The notes beneath the pieces are model-generated. The model had not been told where the DNA came from. It did no database searches and worked only from the letters and a program-made list of their open reading frames with translations. A DNA stretch of 64,000 bases from Promethearchaeota archaeon. GTDB taxonomy: Archaea > Asgardarchaeota > Lokiarchaeia > Sigyniarchaeales > SOKP01. Positions 56,617-64,000 of the stretch are shown here, in pieces; positions within the stretch are counted from its first letter, which is position 1, and each line of letters opens with the position of its first letter. The stretch is from contig JAEOUA010000006.1 in the NCBI GenBank assembly GCA_016839555.1, forward strand, positions 313,982 to 377,981. Reading direction: 5' to 3'. The translations under genes and the position numbers were made by a program.

Positions 56617-57006
56617 ATGGAACGAGGATATTGTCCGCATTGCAATAAGATCGTGAAGGCGAAACGAGAGGATCTAGATCTCCTACTAATTATAATTCTG
56701 GCCATCTTTACAGCAGGAATTGGGGTGGCGATTTATTTAGCCATTTTTTATTCAAAATATGAGAAAAACCTGTGTATCAATTGCAATCATAAATTAAAAC
56801 CCATAACAGGAGAAGAAGCATTATCTCAAGAAGAGATGATACCAATAGTAAATCCCTATAAGCTTAGTTCAAAAGAGGAGATTTCCGAAACGGATAATTT
56901 TTATACAGGAAAACAACTAACTTTATGCCCTTATTGTGGACAGAGAATTGAACCTGGAATAAAAATTTGTCCTAATTGTAATAGTTTAATTGAACCGGGA
57001 GAATAG
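56617..57006 (+). CDS. Zinc-ribbon protein with membrane hairpin (second of tandem pair)
   Basis: A 129-residue paralogue of the preceding protein. Order: CPHCN half-ribbon at the N-terminus, hydrophobic hairpin (LLIIILAIFTAGIGVAIYLA), CINCN closing the ribbon, an acidic linker and a C-terminal ribbon (CPYCGQRIEPGIKICPNCN). The tandem arrangement suggests local gene duplication. Its start is set by a strong ribosome binding site. Confidence 0.65.
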   Translation: MERGYCPHCNKIVKAKREDLDLLLIIILAIFTAGIGVAIYLAIFYSKYEKNLCINCNHKLKPITGEEALSQEEMIPIVNPYKLSSKEEISETDNFYTGKQLTLCPYCGQRIEPGIKICPNCNSLIEPGE

Positions 57007-57140
57007 ATGTTTTTCCTTCCTTATTTATAAAAAATCTTACCTTTTAAAAAATAAGTATTAAAAGAAATTATTAAATTAATACAAGTTTATTTTACACAAT
57101 CAAAATTATTTTTGACAAATAATGCTTAAGGTGGTTAAAA

Positions 57141-58037
57141 GTGGTAAGTAAAGGAATGCGTAGAGTTTTAAAATTCCTCGAAAAAAGAAATGAACTTGAA
57201 GTGAAGCAGAAAGTTGCTGAATCCAGGGAAAGTTTAGAGAGCTTGGCAACCCTTGTTGAGCTTCCTGATGATGTGGAACTAAACCATATCGAAATAAATG
57301 GAATTAAAGCTGTTTGGATTGATACTCCTCAATCAAATTCTGAAAATATTATCCTTTATCTACACGGGGGAGGATATATGGAAGGATCTTTGACAACTCA
57401 TCAAGACTTAGCGATGAGAATTGGAAGGGCTTCAAAAGCACGTGTACTCTTAATTGACTATAGGTTAGCACCTGAAAAACCTTTCCCTGCCGCTTTGAAT
57501 GATACTATTTCATGGTATGAATGGTTAATTGGCAGTCAAAAAATACCCTCCTCAAATATTATATTAGCAGGCGACTCAGCTGGAGGTGGTTTAGTTTTAG
57601 CTACACTATTAAAACTCAAACAATTAGAAATTCAATTACCATCTGCAGCAATATGTCTTTCTCCATGGACAGATTTAGCAATGGAAGGGGAATCTATCAA
57701 AACCAAGGCAGATATCGATAAATTTTTAAAAATATGGGACTTATTTTTTATGGCTTCTTTATATATTCAAGATAATGATCCTAAAAATCCCTTTATCTCT
57801 CCTCTATATGGAGATTTGGGTGGACTTCCACCATTACTTATTCATGTGGGAAACTCGGAAATTCTTTTAGATGATTCAGTACGCCTAGCTAAAAAGGCTG
57901 AAAAAGCCGGTATTGAAGTGGAATTAAGTATTTGGGAAGATATGATTCATGTATTTCAAGCGTTCGCTGATTGGGCACCCGAGGGAAAAGAAGCTATTGA
58001 CAAAATCGGGCAATTCGCACAATCACATTTTAAATAA
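57141..58037 (+). CDS. Alpha/beta hydrolase (hormone-sensitive-lipase family esterase)
   Basis: A 298-residue esterase with the oxyanion motif HGGGYMEGS, the nucleophile serine in AGDSAGGG, an aspartate near ILLDDSVR and the final histidine in DMIHVFQAF. These make the HSL-type catalytic triad. The start is GTG (MVSKGMRR), giving a short N-terminal cap. It probably hydrolyses short-chain carboxylic esters in the cytosol. The gene is single. Confidence 0.95.
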   Translation: MVSKGMRRVLKFLEKRNELEVKQKVAESRESLESLATLVELPDDVELNHIEINGIKAVWIDTPQSNSENIILYLHGGGYMEGSLTTHQDLAMRIGRASKARVLLIDYRLAPEKPFPAALNDTISWYEWLIGSQKIPSSNIILAGDSAGGGLVLATLLKLKQLEIQLPSAAICLSPWTDLAMEGESIKTKADIDKFLKIWDLFFMASLYIQDNDPKNPFISPLYGDLGGLPPLLIHVGNSEILLDDSVRLAKKAEKAGIEVELSIWEDMIHVFQAFADWAPEGKEAIDKIGQFAQSHFK

Positions 58038-58068
58038 AGTTTAAATAAGTATTGTGGTGTCCGCCCTT

Positions 58069-59304
58069 TTAAAAGTCAGGATTTAATTTTTTTTTTAATC
58101 TTAATCGATCTTTAATAATGCTTAGAATTGTAGATTCTACAGGGGTACAGCCTTTAATAAAAATTCCTTTTTTGTAATCTTTAACTTTTGAAGTACAATT
58201 TCCAATTAAATATGTTTCATCATAAAGATCAGAGTAGGTTACTCCCTTTCCAATTGCAAGATGTAAGGGATTATCTTCCGTAAAATTTTGATCAATAAAT
58301 TCTTTATTATTTTTCAATAAATTAAAAATGGTAGAAAGACAAGCAGAACAAGAATTAATATCTATTAATCTTACATTTTTATATTTGATTGAAATAGTTT
58401 CAGGAGAAGGTTTTAAAGGGTGAATAAAAGCTTTAATGTTTTCTGGTATTGTTATAATATCCTTCTGTGATTTGGGGCTATTTGGCAGAAGTTCTGAGAT
58501 TAATTTTAAATGAGGGACCTCTTTTAATCTCCATTTAGGTTGAGTAATTGCTAAAGCGATGATATCAGCAGCTAAAAAATTAGTGGATGCAATAATAGTA
58601 TCGAGTTTTATTGGTTCTCCAGAGGAGGGCCCCATCCCTTCGTGAGCATAGGAAGCATCAATTATCGATAAATCTGCAGAAAAAACATGCGCAAGGTCCG
58701 AAATCGCGATATCGAGTTCTTTCACCTTTTTCATATCTTTTTGGTATTTTTTAATTAATTCAGGAGCTTCTTTATGATGGAGTGTTATTTTCTCCCGCTT
58801 ATAAATTAATCCTTTTAAATTTTTAAAACTAAGGGACGCTCCACAGTGCATATGCATTTTTAACACAGGAATAGAGATTATATGATCTATATCCTCCCAA
58901 AATCCTGTTACTTTTATTTTTTTTAAGATTTTACCGTGAGGTATTTTTAATTCAATAGGCGGTTTTTTATCTAAATCAATAAATTGTAAATCTTCATTTT
59001 TAAGTAACTCAGAATATCCAGATTGTTCAAAAGCTTTTTTTGTATCCGTATTAATAATTGGAGAATCTCCAATAAAATAGTTTGCTTTATATCTGCGTTT
59101 TAGATAATCAAAAACAGCACTCACAACTTCAGCATTTGTATTAATCCCTAAATGAGGATCAGTTTCTCTTCCAACATTGGGTTTTAATAATATATTTTTA
59201 CCGAAAAAATCAGGTATTTCTATATTATCTAGTGAAAATTTAACTGCAAGAGCAATATCTTTATTTTGAGCGAGAGAGACAACCGCTTTTTTCCTACCCA
59301 TCAT
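58069..59304 (-). CDS. DUF362 domain protein
   Basis: The 411-residue protein matches DUF362 (ILLKPNVGRETDPHLGINTN, then SIPVLKMHMHCGASLSFKNL). DUF362 proteins are widespread, often linked to ferredoxin domains and of unknown function. A CSAC pair (VRLIDINSCSACLST) may bind metal, but no ferredoxin domain is attached. It overlaps the end of aroE by 4 bases (ATGA type), so it is translationally coupled to shikimate dehydrogenase; the reason is not clear. Confidence 0.85.
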   Translation of the reverse strand: MMGRKKAVVSLAQNKDIALAVKFSLDNIEIPDFFGKNILLKPNVGRETDPHLGINTNAEVVSAVFDYLKRRYKANYFIGDSPIINTDTKKAFEQSGYSELLKNEDLQFIDLDKKPPIELKIPHGKILKKIKVTGFWEDIDHIISIPVLKMHMHCGASLSFKNLKGLIYKREKITLHHKEAPELIKKYQKDMKKVKELDIAISDLAHVFSADLSIIDASYAHEGMGPSSGEPIKLDTIIASTNFLAADIIALAITQPKWRLKEVPHLKLISELLPNSPKSQKDIITIPENIKAFIHPLKPSPETISIKYKNVRLIDINSCSACLSTIFNLLKNNKEFIDQNFTEDNPLHLAIGKGVTYSDLYDETYLIGNCTSKVKDYKKGIFIKGCTPVESTILSIIKDRLRLKKKLNPDF

Positions 59305-60158
59305 TTAATCCCGAGAAAGTCAATTATTTTTGTTTTCATTAATTCGGCATTAGGAGATTTTCCCGTCCACCATTCAAAGGCGATCACACCCTGATTTACT
59401 AACATATCTAATCCGCTTAATGTTTCACATCCTATTTCAGACGCTTCTTTAAGAAGTTTAGTTATTAATGGATTATAAACCACATCAAATACAAATAAAT
59501 CTGGATGGAGAAAATTTTTTGGCACTGGAGTTGCATCAGTCTTAGGATGCATTCCTATTGGTGTGGCATTTATTAATATATCAGCAGATTTTATTTCCTC
59601 CTCTATTGTTGACTCATTACTTAATTTCCCTATAATATCAGCATTCATCTTTTCTTTTACTTCATTAGCTAGCTTACGGGCTTTTTCTTCTATAATATCT
59701 AAGAGAACAATTTTTTCTGCTTCTTCTGATAGCATATAGCATAAAGCTCTAGCCACCCCTCCAGCACCAATCATTAGAACTTTTTTATTCGAGATAATAC
59801 AACCAGCATCTAAGAGGGATTTTTTGGCACCATCGGCATCCGTATTTCTTGCTTTAAGGTATCCATCCTCATTTTTTATAGTATTGATCGCGCCTAATTT
59901 CTGAGCAAAAGGATCAATTTCGTCTAAAAAACTCATAACTTTTTCTTTATGAGGAATGGTTACATTGACCCCTTTGATACCTAATGCTCTAATTCCATTA
60001 ATCGCCTCTTTTAATTGATCTGGATGGACATCAAATGCAATATATATAAAATCTAATCCTAATTCTTGTAACGCAGGGTTCCACATAGTCGGACTCATAC
60101 TATGTTCTACAGGTTGGCCGATTAAACAGAAGGTTTGAGTTTTTCCTGTAAAAGTCAT
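59301..60158 (-). CDS. aroE: Shikimate dehydrogenase
   Basis: This 285-residue enzyme reduces 3-dehydroshikimate with NADPH in aromatic amino acid synthesis. Motifs are PVEHSMSPTMWN, the catalytic lysine in VTIPHKEK, NTDADGAKKSL and the NADP loop MIGAGGVARAL, with LDMLVNQG near the end. It overlaps the downstream DUF362 gene by 4 bases and is divergent from the shikimate kinase gene across 137 bases, an arrangement that may share a promoter region. Confidence 0.95.
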   Translation of the reverse strand: MTFTGKTQTFCLIGQPVEHSMSPTMWNPALQELGLDFIYIAFDVHPDQLKEAINGIRALGIKGVNVTIPHKEKVMSFLDEIDPFAQKLGAINTIKNEDGYLKARNTDADGAKKSLLDAGCIISNKKVLMIGAGGVARALCYMLSEEAEKIVLLDIIEEKARKLANEVKEKMNADIIGKLSNESTIEEEIKSADILINATPIGMHPKTDATPVPKNFLHPDLFVFDVVYNPLITKLLKEASEIGCETLSGLDMLVNQGVIAFEWWTGKSPNAELMKTKIIDFLGIK

Positions 60159-60295
60159 ATTTCATTCCTATTTTAATGTATAATATGTTTTATCATTAAA
60201 TTATAATATTTTTTATCATTTAACCAATTTAATTTATTTTACAATTCATTAATCATTTATTTTATCAGAAAATTTAGTATTAATTCAATCTTGAA

Positions 60296-60844
60296 ATGAC
60301 AAATTTAAAAAAAGATTCAATTGCGTTGATTGGTTTTATGGCGACAGGAAAGACTATTGTCGGTCAGAAACTTGCCCAAGTTCTTAGTAAAGATTATAAA
60401 TTTATTGAAACCGATCAAATGATCATAGATGATGCGGGCAAGTCTATTCCAGAAATATTTGAACAAGATGGAGAAATCCGGTTTAGAGAATATGAGATCC
60501 AAGCGTGCAAAAAAGCTTCCCAGCTGCATCATATGGTAATCTCATGCGGTGGCGGAGTGGTTCTAAATAAAATTAATATAGATTATCTCAAACAAAATTG
60601 CCATATTGTCTTGCTGACGGCTACTGCTGAAGAAATTTATAATAGAGCTATGAAGGATGGGCAGGAAACGAGACCAGTCATCGATAAAGATGATCCTAAA
60701 GCTGAAATTAAGAATGTTTTAGATTTTCGAGAACCTTTTTATAACGCCGCTGCAGAGATTGTCGTTAATACCACGAATAAGAGTTTGGAGGAAATTGTAG
60801 CTGAAATTATTACTAAAACAAAAATTACGGAAAATAATAAATGA
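60296..60844 (+). CDS. aroK: Shikimate kinase, bacterial (P-loop) type
   Basis: This 182-residue P-loop kinase phosphorylates shikimate. The P-loop is FMATGKTIVGQKLA. The DxD-like shikimate-binding motif is ETDQMIIDDAG, with FREYEIQACKK and SCGGGVVLN following; the nucleotide lid is GQETRPVI. Most archaea use an unrelated GHMP-type shikimate kinase, so a bacterial-type enzyme beside aroE suggests transfer or an ancient acquisition. Confidence 0.93.
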   Translation: MTNLKKDSIALIGFMATGKTIVGQKLAQVLSKDYKFIETDQMIIDDAGKSIPEIFEQDGEIRFREYEIQACKKASQLHHMVISCGGGVVLNKINIDYLKQNCHIVLLTATAEEIYNRAMKDGQETRPVIDKDDPKAEIKNVLDFREPFYNAAAEIVVNTTNKSLEEIVAEIITKTKITENNK

Positions 60845-60982
60845 TAACTTTAAATCTTTTAATGTTTAAAGTTAAATCAAATCAATAAAAGCACAAACAT
60901 GTTAATAGAAAATTATACTTTTATCTATTTATCAATAAATGTATATAAATTATATTTAAGAAGATGCCTATAGCAAAATACT

Positions 60983-61831
60983 ATGTCTATCATAGAAGAT
61001 TTCATTCAGCTCATAAGTTCTCTTGAGCGAACTTTTGAAGTTCCTAAGATTGAGCAAATATTTTTTCCTTCTATGGAAATGAATCTTGCAGATCAAAATT
61101 ATAATAATTTTGGGGCTATAAAACTCCAAGATGATTCAATTGGCATAATTTACATAGGATTAAACTATGATATAAAACGAAAAGCCCAAGATTATAAAAC
61201 TGAAACATTAGAGAGAATAAATCCATATTATCTTGCAAAAGAAGTTGAATCAAAAGATCTTTTTAGGAAGACTCTTGCTTTTGGAGCAATTAATGCCATC
61301 TGTCAATCTTTTCTAAAACAAATTAACTATTCCTTCGATTTTACGACTGACAGTTTGGGATTACTTTCCCTTCAAGAAGGAGATTTAGTGGGAATGGTGG
61401 GATTATTCCCTCCATTGTTGAAAAGGATCGAGAAGATGAATATTCCTTTATATATCATCGAAAAAAAAGAGCATTTTGTTCAGAAACATAAAAAATGGGA
61501 AGTCTCATTAGATCCGAGCCTATTAAATAAATGTAATAAAGTGCTGTGTACAAGCACTACCGTATTAAATGATTCTATAGATGAAATACTTTCTCATTGT
61601 CAAAATGCTGAAAGAATTTCTATAATTGGCCCAACAGCCGGTTTTTTACCTGATCCATTATTTAAAAGAGGAATTGATGTGATTGGAGGGACTTATGTAT
61701 CTTATCCTTCATTATTTATGGAGAGGATTAATCAAAATAAAAAATGGGGTAATTCAACAAAAAAATATTGTATTCAAGCTAAAAATTATGTTGGACTTAC
61801 GTCATTATTAAAAAATTTAGAAAAATCATAA
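60983..61831 (+). CDS. DUF364 family protein (putative heavy-metal chelation domain)
   Basis: The 282-residue protein matches DUF364/DUF4213, which has a Rossmann-like metal-chelation fold. Relevant stretches are LLSLQEGDLVGMVGLFPPL, DPSLLNKCNKVLCTSTTVLNDS and SIIGPTAGFLPDPLFKRGI. The N-terminal half is DUF4213-like. Homologues are linked to metal (for example molybdenum) homeostasis only by annotation. It stands alone, so function stays open. Confidence 0.8.
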   Translation: MSIIEDFIQLISSLERTFEVPKIEQIFFPSMEMNLADQNYNNFGAIKLQDDSIGIIYIGLNYDIKRKAQDYKTETLERINPYYLAKEVESKDLFRKTLAFGAINAICQSFLKQINYSFDFTTDSLGLLSLQEGDLVGMVGLFPPLLKRIEKMNIPLYIIEKKEHFVQKHKKWEVSLDPSLLNKCNKVLCTSTTVLNDSIDEILSHCQNAERISIIGPTAGFLPDPLFKRGIDVIGGTYVSYPSLFMERINQNKKWGNSTKKYCIQAKNYVGLTSLLKNLEKS

Positions 61832-61932
61832 TTTATCATTACTCCATCTCTTTTAAACTATTTTCTAGTTTCTTAAAAATAACTTTTATATAGTTTTTAG
61901 AAATAAAAAAATTCCTATAAGCGTAGATTTAA

Positions 61933-62163
61933 ATGTCTATACTTTACTTTTTATATAGTATATCAATAATATACGGGGTTTTGGTAGTGGTAGAATATAA
62001 GCGGATTAAATGCCCAGAATGCGGCAATGAAGACCCAAGGAAATTATTTGAGCAAGCCGATAAAACTACAGTGTTATATTACAGTATGCAGGGAACTCCT
62101 GTATACCGTAAGCAAATGAAATGCGGAAATTGTGGTAATATCTTTGATAAAAATAATAGTTAA
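61933..62163 (+). CDS. Small zinc-binding protein (start uncertain)
   Basis: The 76-residue frame has two CxxC pairs (CPECGNED and CGNCGNIF) around a conserved-looking core (TTVLYYSMQGTPVYRKQMKC). A long frame from ATG at 61933 would add a hydrophobic N-terminus. Alternatively GTG at 61987 gives MVEYKRIKC, the form I recall from related archaeal proteins. TATA-like stretches exist before both (near 61887 and 61950). Function unknown; possibly a transcription-related zinc ribbon. Confidence 0.6.
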   Translation: MSILYFLYSISIIYGVLVVVEYKRIKCPECGNEDPRKLFEQADKTTVLYYSMQGTPVYRKQMKCGNCGNIFDKNNS

Positions 62164-62226
62164 TTCTTATTAATTTCATTAAGTTTTACCTTTTTTTTAT
62201 TATAGCATTCCATTAGAGAAATTATT

Positions 62227-63429
62227 CTAAAGTGATAAGATTATTTTATTTTGAGCTTTAAGCATTCCTTCCATGATTAAAACCATCGCATCTTGAATAT
62301 AAGGCAAATTTGCAGGGACACTTCGTTTTGCATCCACGCTTGCCATTAAGACTTCATTTAACCCCCTAAGGATCATGTCGGTATCATACCAGGGTCGTTT
62401 GGATGCCCACCACTGAGCACATGAATGGATCCCCCGATCAAGCAAATTTCGGGCATTATCAAAAATCTTTCTCTTTTCATAATCCATGCTTTCGTAATAT
62501 TTAGCAGATAAATGAACAATGGTTAAGGCAAACATTAAAAATCTATGCTGTTCGATATGTATTTCGTTCTCTGGATTAAACCAGAGGGGGTAAGGCACAT
62601 CCATTGCAAGATCATACGGCATAGTAGACCAAGAGGAATCTCTGGGTTTTTGTTTCTCGCCTAAAGGAAAAATGTCTACGATTTCTGAGATTGTGCATAT
62701 TCTAATATCTTGTTGATTAGGTAATGCTTTAAATAAAGGAATTAAAAAGTCTGATATGGCAAGTTTGACATGATGGCCAAATGTTTCTCCATCCATAGCA
62801 AGAATTAGATAAGTATCTTCATTGGTGTTCGTATATTTTAGGCGGTTGATGAAGGTATCTACATTATTTATTTTATTAAAAGCACAATCGATTGAGATAT
62901 AATCGTCCCGGAAAATCAGCTTTAAACCGTTAGGATGTTGAGAGATAAAATTTATTGGAAAATTCGGGAGAGAATTTGCGATTCCGCTCATGATAATCCA
63001 TTCAAAACCCATTTTATTCACTACATCAAGGACTTCTTCGGAAATGGCCATTTCAGGTGGGAAAAATCCTCTTGGTTTGTAAACTTTGCCAAAAAAATGT
63101 TTATTGGTCTGATTATTTAATTTTATCTGGCGTTTAATCTCTGGTTCTGGAATTAATGGCAGTAAAGGGTGGAATTTTCCAGAACTTGTAAATTCGATTT
63201 GCCCCCGTGATGCCAAGGTTATTATACCTTCGATTAGATCAGAATAGCCAAAATCATCTAATTGCTCTGTGAGAGTTCCATTAATATTTAGAGTTATTTT
63301 TGTATCTGGATATTGTTTTAACGCATTAATAAGTGGGAAGTAGGATTCTCTTACAATTTGTTTAATAACAGGTGCTATCTGAGTAGGAGGTTGATAGATA
63401 TGGAAAAGAAAGCTAAAATAGACAACCAT
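62227..63429 (-). CDS. Glycoside hydrolase family 57 protein
   Basis: The 400-residue protein shows GH57 motifs: HIYQPP at residue 11, FTSSGKFHPLLPLIPE, RGFFPPEMAIS and LAMDGETFGHHVK. The family includes alpha-amylases, 4-alpha-glucanotransferases and branching enzymes that act on alpha-glucans. With one catalytic domain and no C-terminal extension it is shorter than most branching enzymes. It is cytosolic (no signal peptide). Substrate is unknown. Confidence 0.9.
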   Translation of the reverse strand: MVVYFSFLFHIYQPPTQIAPVIKQIVRESYFPLINALKQYPDTKITLNINGTLTEQLDDFGYSDLIEGIITLASRGQIEFTSSGKFHPLLPLIPEPEIKRQIKLNNQTNKHFFGKVYKPRGFFPPEMAISEEVLDVVNKMGFEWIIMSGIANSLPNFPINFISQHPNGLKLIFRDDYISIDCAFNKINNVDTFINRLKYTNTNEDTYLILAMDGETFGHHVKLAISDFLIPLFKALPNQQDIRICTISEIVDIFPLGEKQKPRDSSWSTMPYDLAMDVPYPLWFNPENEIHIEQHRFLMFALTIVHLSAKYYESMDYEKRKIFDNARNLLDRGIHSCAQWWASKRPWYDTDMILRGLNEVLMASVDAKRSVPANLPYIQDAMVLIMEGMLKAQNKIILSL

Positions 63430-63591
63430 AATTAATTTCTTTAATCCTATAAAGTAATTAAACTCTTGTTAAATATCGTATATAATCAGAAATAATTTCC
63501 AAAGATATGATATAGCTTTTTGAAGCAAAATTAATTTATGAGTTATAATTTCTTTAAAGTATAAGTTTATAATAATCAAATGCTCTAATCT

Positions 63592-64000
63592 ATGAGAATT
63601 CCTAAAACTCCGATAATTATTTCTTGTTCTCAGTATACCCAGCGAAAAGATTCTGATGCTCATTTGGATCCTCTCAGTTTAATGATAAAGACTGGACGGA
63701 ACGCAATAAAGAATGCGGGAGTAGAAGAAATAAAGGAATATATTGATGCTATTTATATGATGAATATCAATAGCTGGTCTTACAAAGATGCTCCGGCAGC
63801 ATTAGGGAGTGCGCTCAATATAATCCCCAAAGAGAAAGTATATTTACCAGATGGTGGAAATACTCCCCAAATGTTAGTCAATCGGGCAGCTAGAAAAATT
63901 TCAACACATAATCTTAGAGGAATTTTAATTATCGGAGCTGAATCGTCCTATTCTCTATTTCTTGAAAGAAAAGGAAAAATAAAATTAGATTGGCCCAAGA
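63592..64000 (+). CDS. Thiolase superfamily protein, 5' part (runs off the window)
   Basis: An ATG at 63592 opens a frame that continues to the end of the window (136 codons). The product begins MRIPKTPIIISCSQYTQRK and includes DPLSLMIKTGRNAIKNAG, the NSWSYKDAPAALGSAL region and GGNTPQMLVNRAAR. This matches the N-terminal half of archaeal thiolase/lipid-transfer-type acetyl-CoA acetyltransferases. The active-site cysteine region lies beyond this fragment or is replaced, so activity cannot be judged. It is divergent from the GH57 gene. Confidence 0.75.
   Translation, partial: MRIPKTPIIISCSQYTQRKDSDAHLDPLSLMIKTGRNAIKNAGVEEIKEYIDAIYMMNINSWSYKDAPAALGSALNIIPKEKVYLPDGGNTPQMLVNRAARKISTHNLRGILIIGAESSYSLFLERKGKIKLDWPK

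Noticed and set aside
1..64000. tRNA, rRNA or CRISPR arrays
   Set aside because: I saw no GC-rich cloverleaf-like segment in any gap and no regularly spaced direct repeats. A tRNAscan-SE run would settle tRNAs.

Overview
This is a very AT-rich, gene-dense stretch of an archaeal chromosome, most likely from an Asgard archaeon of the Lokiarchaeia type. That placement is inferred from gene content. The window holds archaeal ether-lipid genes (GGGP synthase, DGGGP synthase, geranylgeranyl reductase), an aconitase-X phosphomevalonate dehydratase pair, both halves of the F420 chromophore synthase (CofG, CofH), tetrahydromethanopterin-type pterin genes (MptD, beta-RFAP synthase, a DHPS-like protein, DUF447), a CooC-type CO dehydrogenase maturation ATPase, many small zinc-ribbon membrane proteins, and a protein with a gelsolin-like segment. 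Several genes look bacterial in type (catalase, P-loop shikimate kinase, glycyl radical enzyme operon). I found no tRNA, rRNA, CRISPR array, insertion sequence or integrase.

Layout. 1-5 kb: cofG and cofH flank the oppositely oriented phosphomevalonate dehydratase genes; a decayed second copy of the cofG 3' end lies just before cofH. 5-9.7 kb: an M19 dipeptidase homologue lacking key ligands, an alkaline-phosphatase-superfamily enzyme split by a frameshift at an A11 run, a DMT-type transporter and a truncated CCG-domain remnant. 9.7-18 kb: SDR epimerase, DHPS-like protein, catalase, DUF1464 kinase-like protein, DsrE protein, methyltransferase, TrmO and a ferredoxin. 18-24 kb: an operon of a glycyl radical enzyme, its activase and a PNPOx-like flavin-fold protein, with a divergent winged-helix protein as the likely regulator. 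24-27.5 kb: DUF447, mptD, beta-RFAP synthase and a mobA-like gene. 28-31 kb: feoB with two feoA genes. 31-36 kb: an AIR-synthase-related protein, zinc-ribbon proteins, LarE and a DUF998 protein. 36-42 kb: ether-lipid genes interrupted by a tiny basic protein gene and the gelsolin-like gene.

42-55.7 kb: branched-chain amino acid genes (ilvD; leuC and leuD), each next to a paralogous M28 peptidase that has membrane helices inserted in its catalytic domain. Between them lie a membrane-anchored HerA/FtsK-type ATPase, CooC, ribosomal protein uS2 with a long acidic N-terminal tail, and an HD protein; a thymidylate kinase with an altered P-loop follows. 55.9-64 kb: two zinc-ribbon proteins with a membrane hairpin, an esterase, DUF362, shikimate dehydrogenase and kinase, a DUF364 protein, a GH57 enzyme and the start of a thiolase-family gene.

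Taken together the genes point to a largely anaerobic metabolism using F420, a methanopterin-like C1 carrier and CO dehydrogenase, with archaeal membrane lipids and its own leucine/valine and shikimate pathway genes. The most promising under-described items are the orphan glycyl radical enzyme operon, the gelsolin-like fusion protein, the paired M28 peptidases and the membrane HerA-type ATPase.
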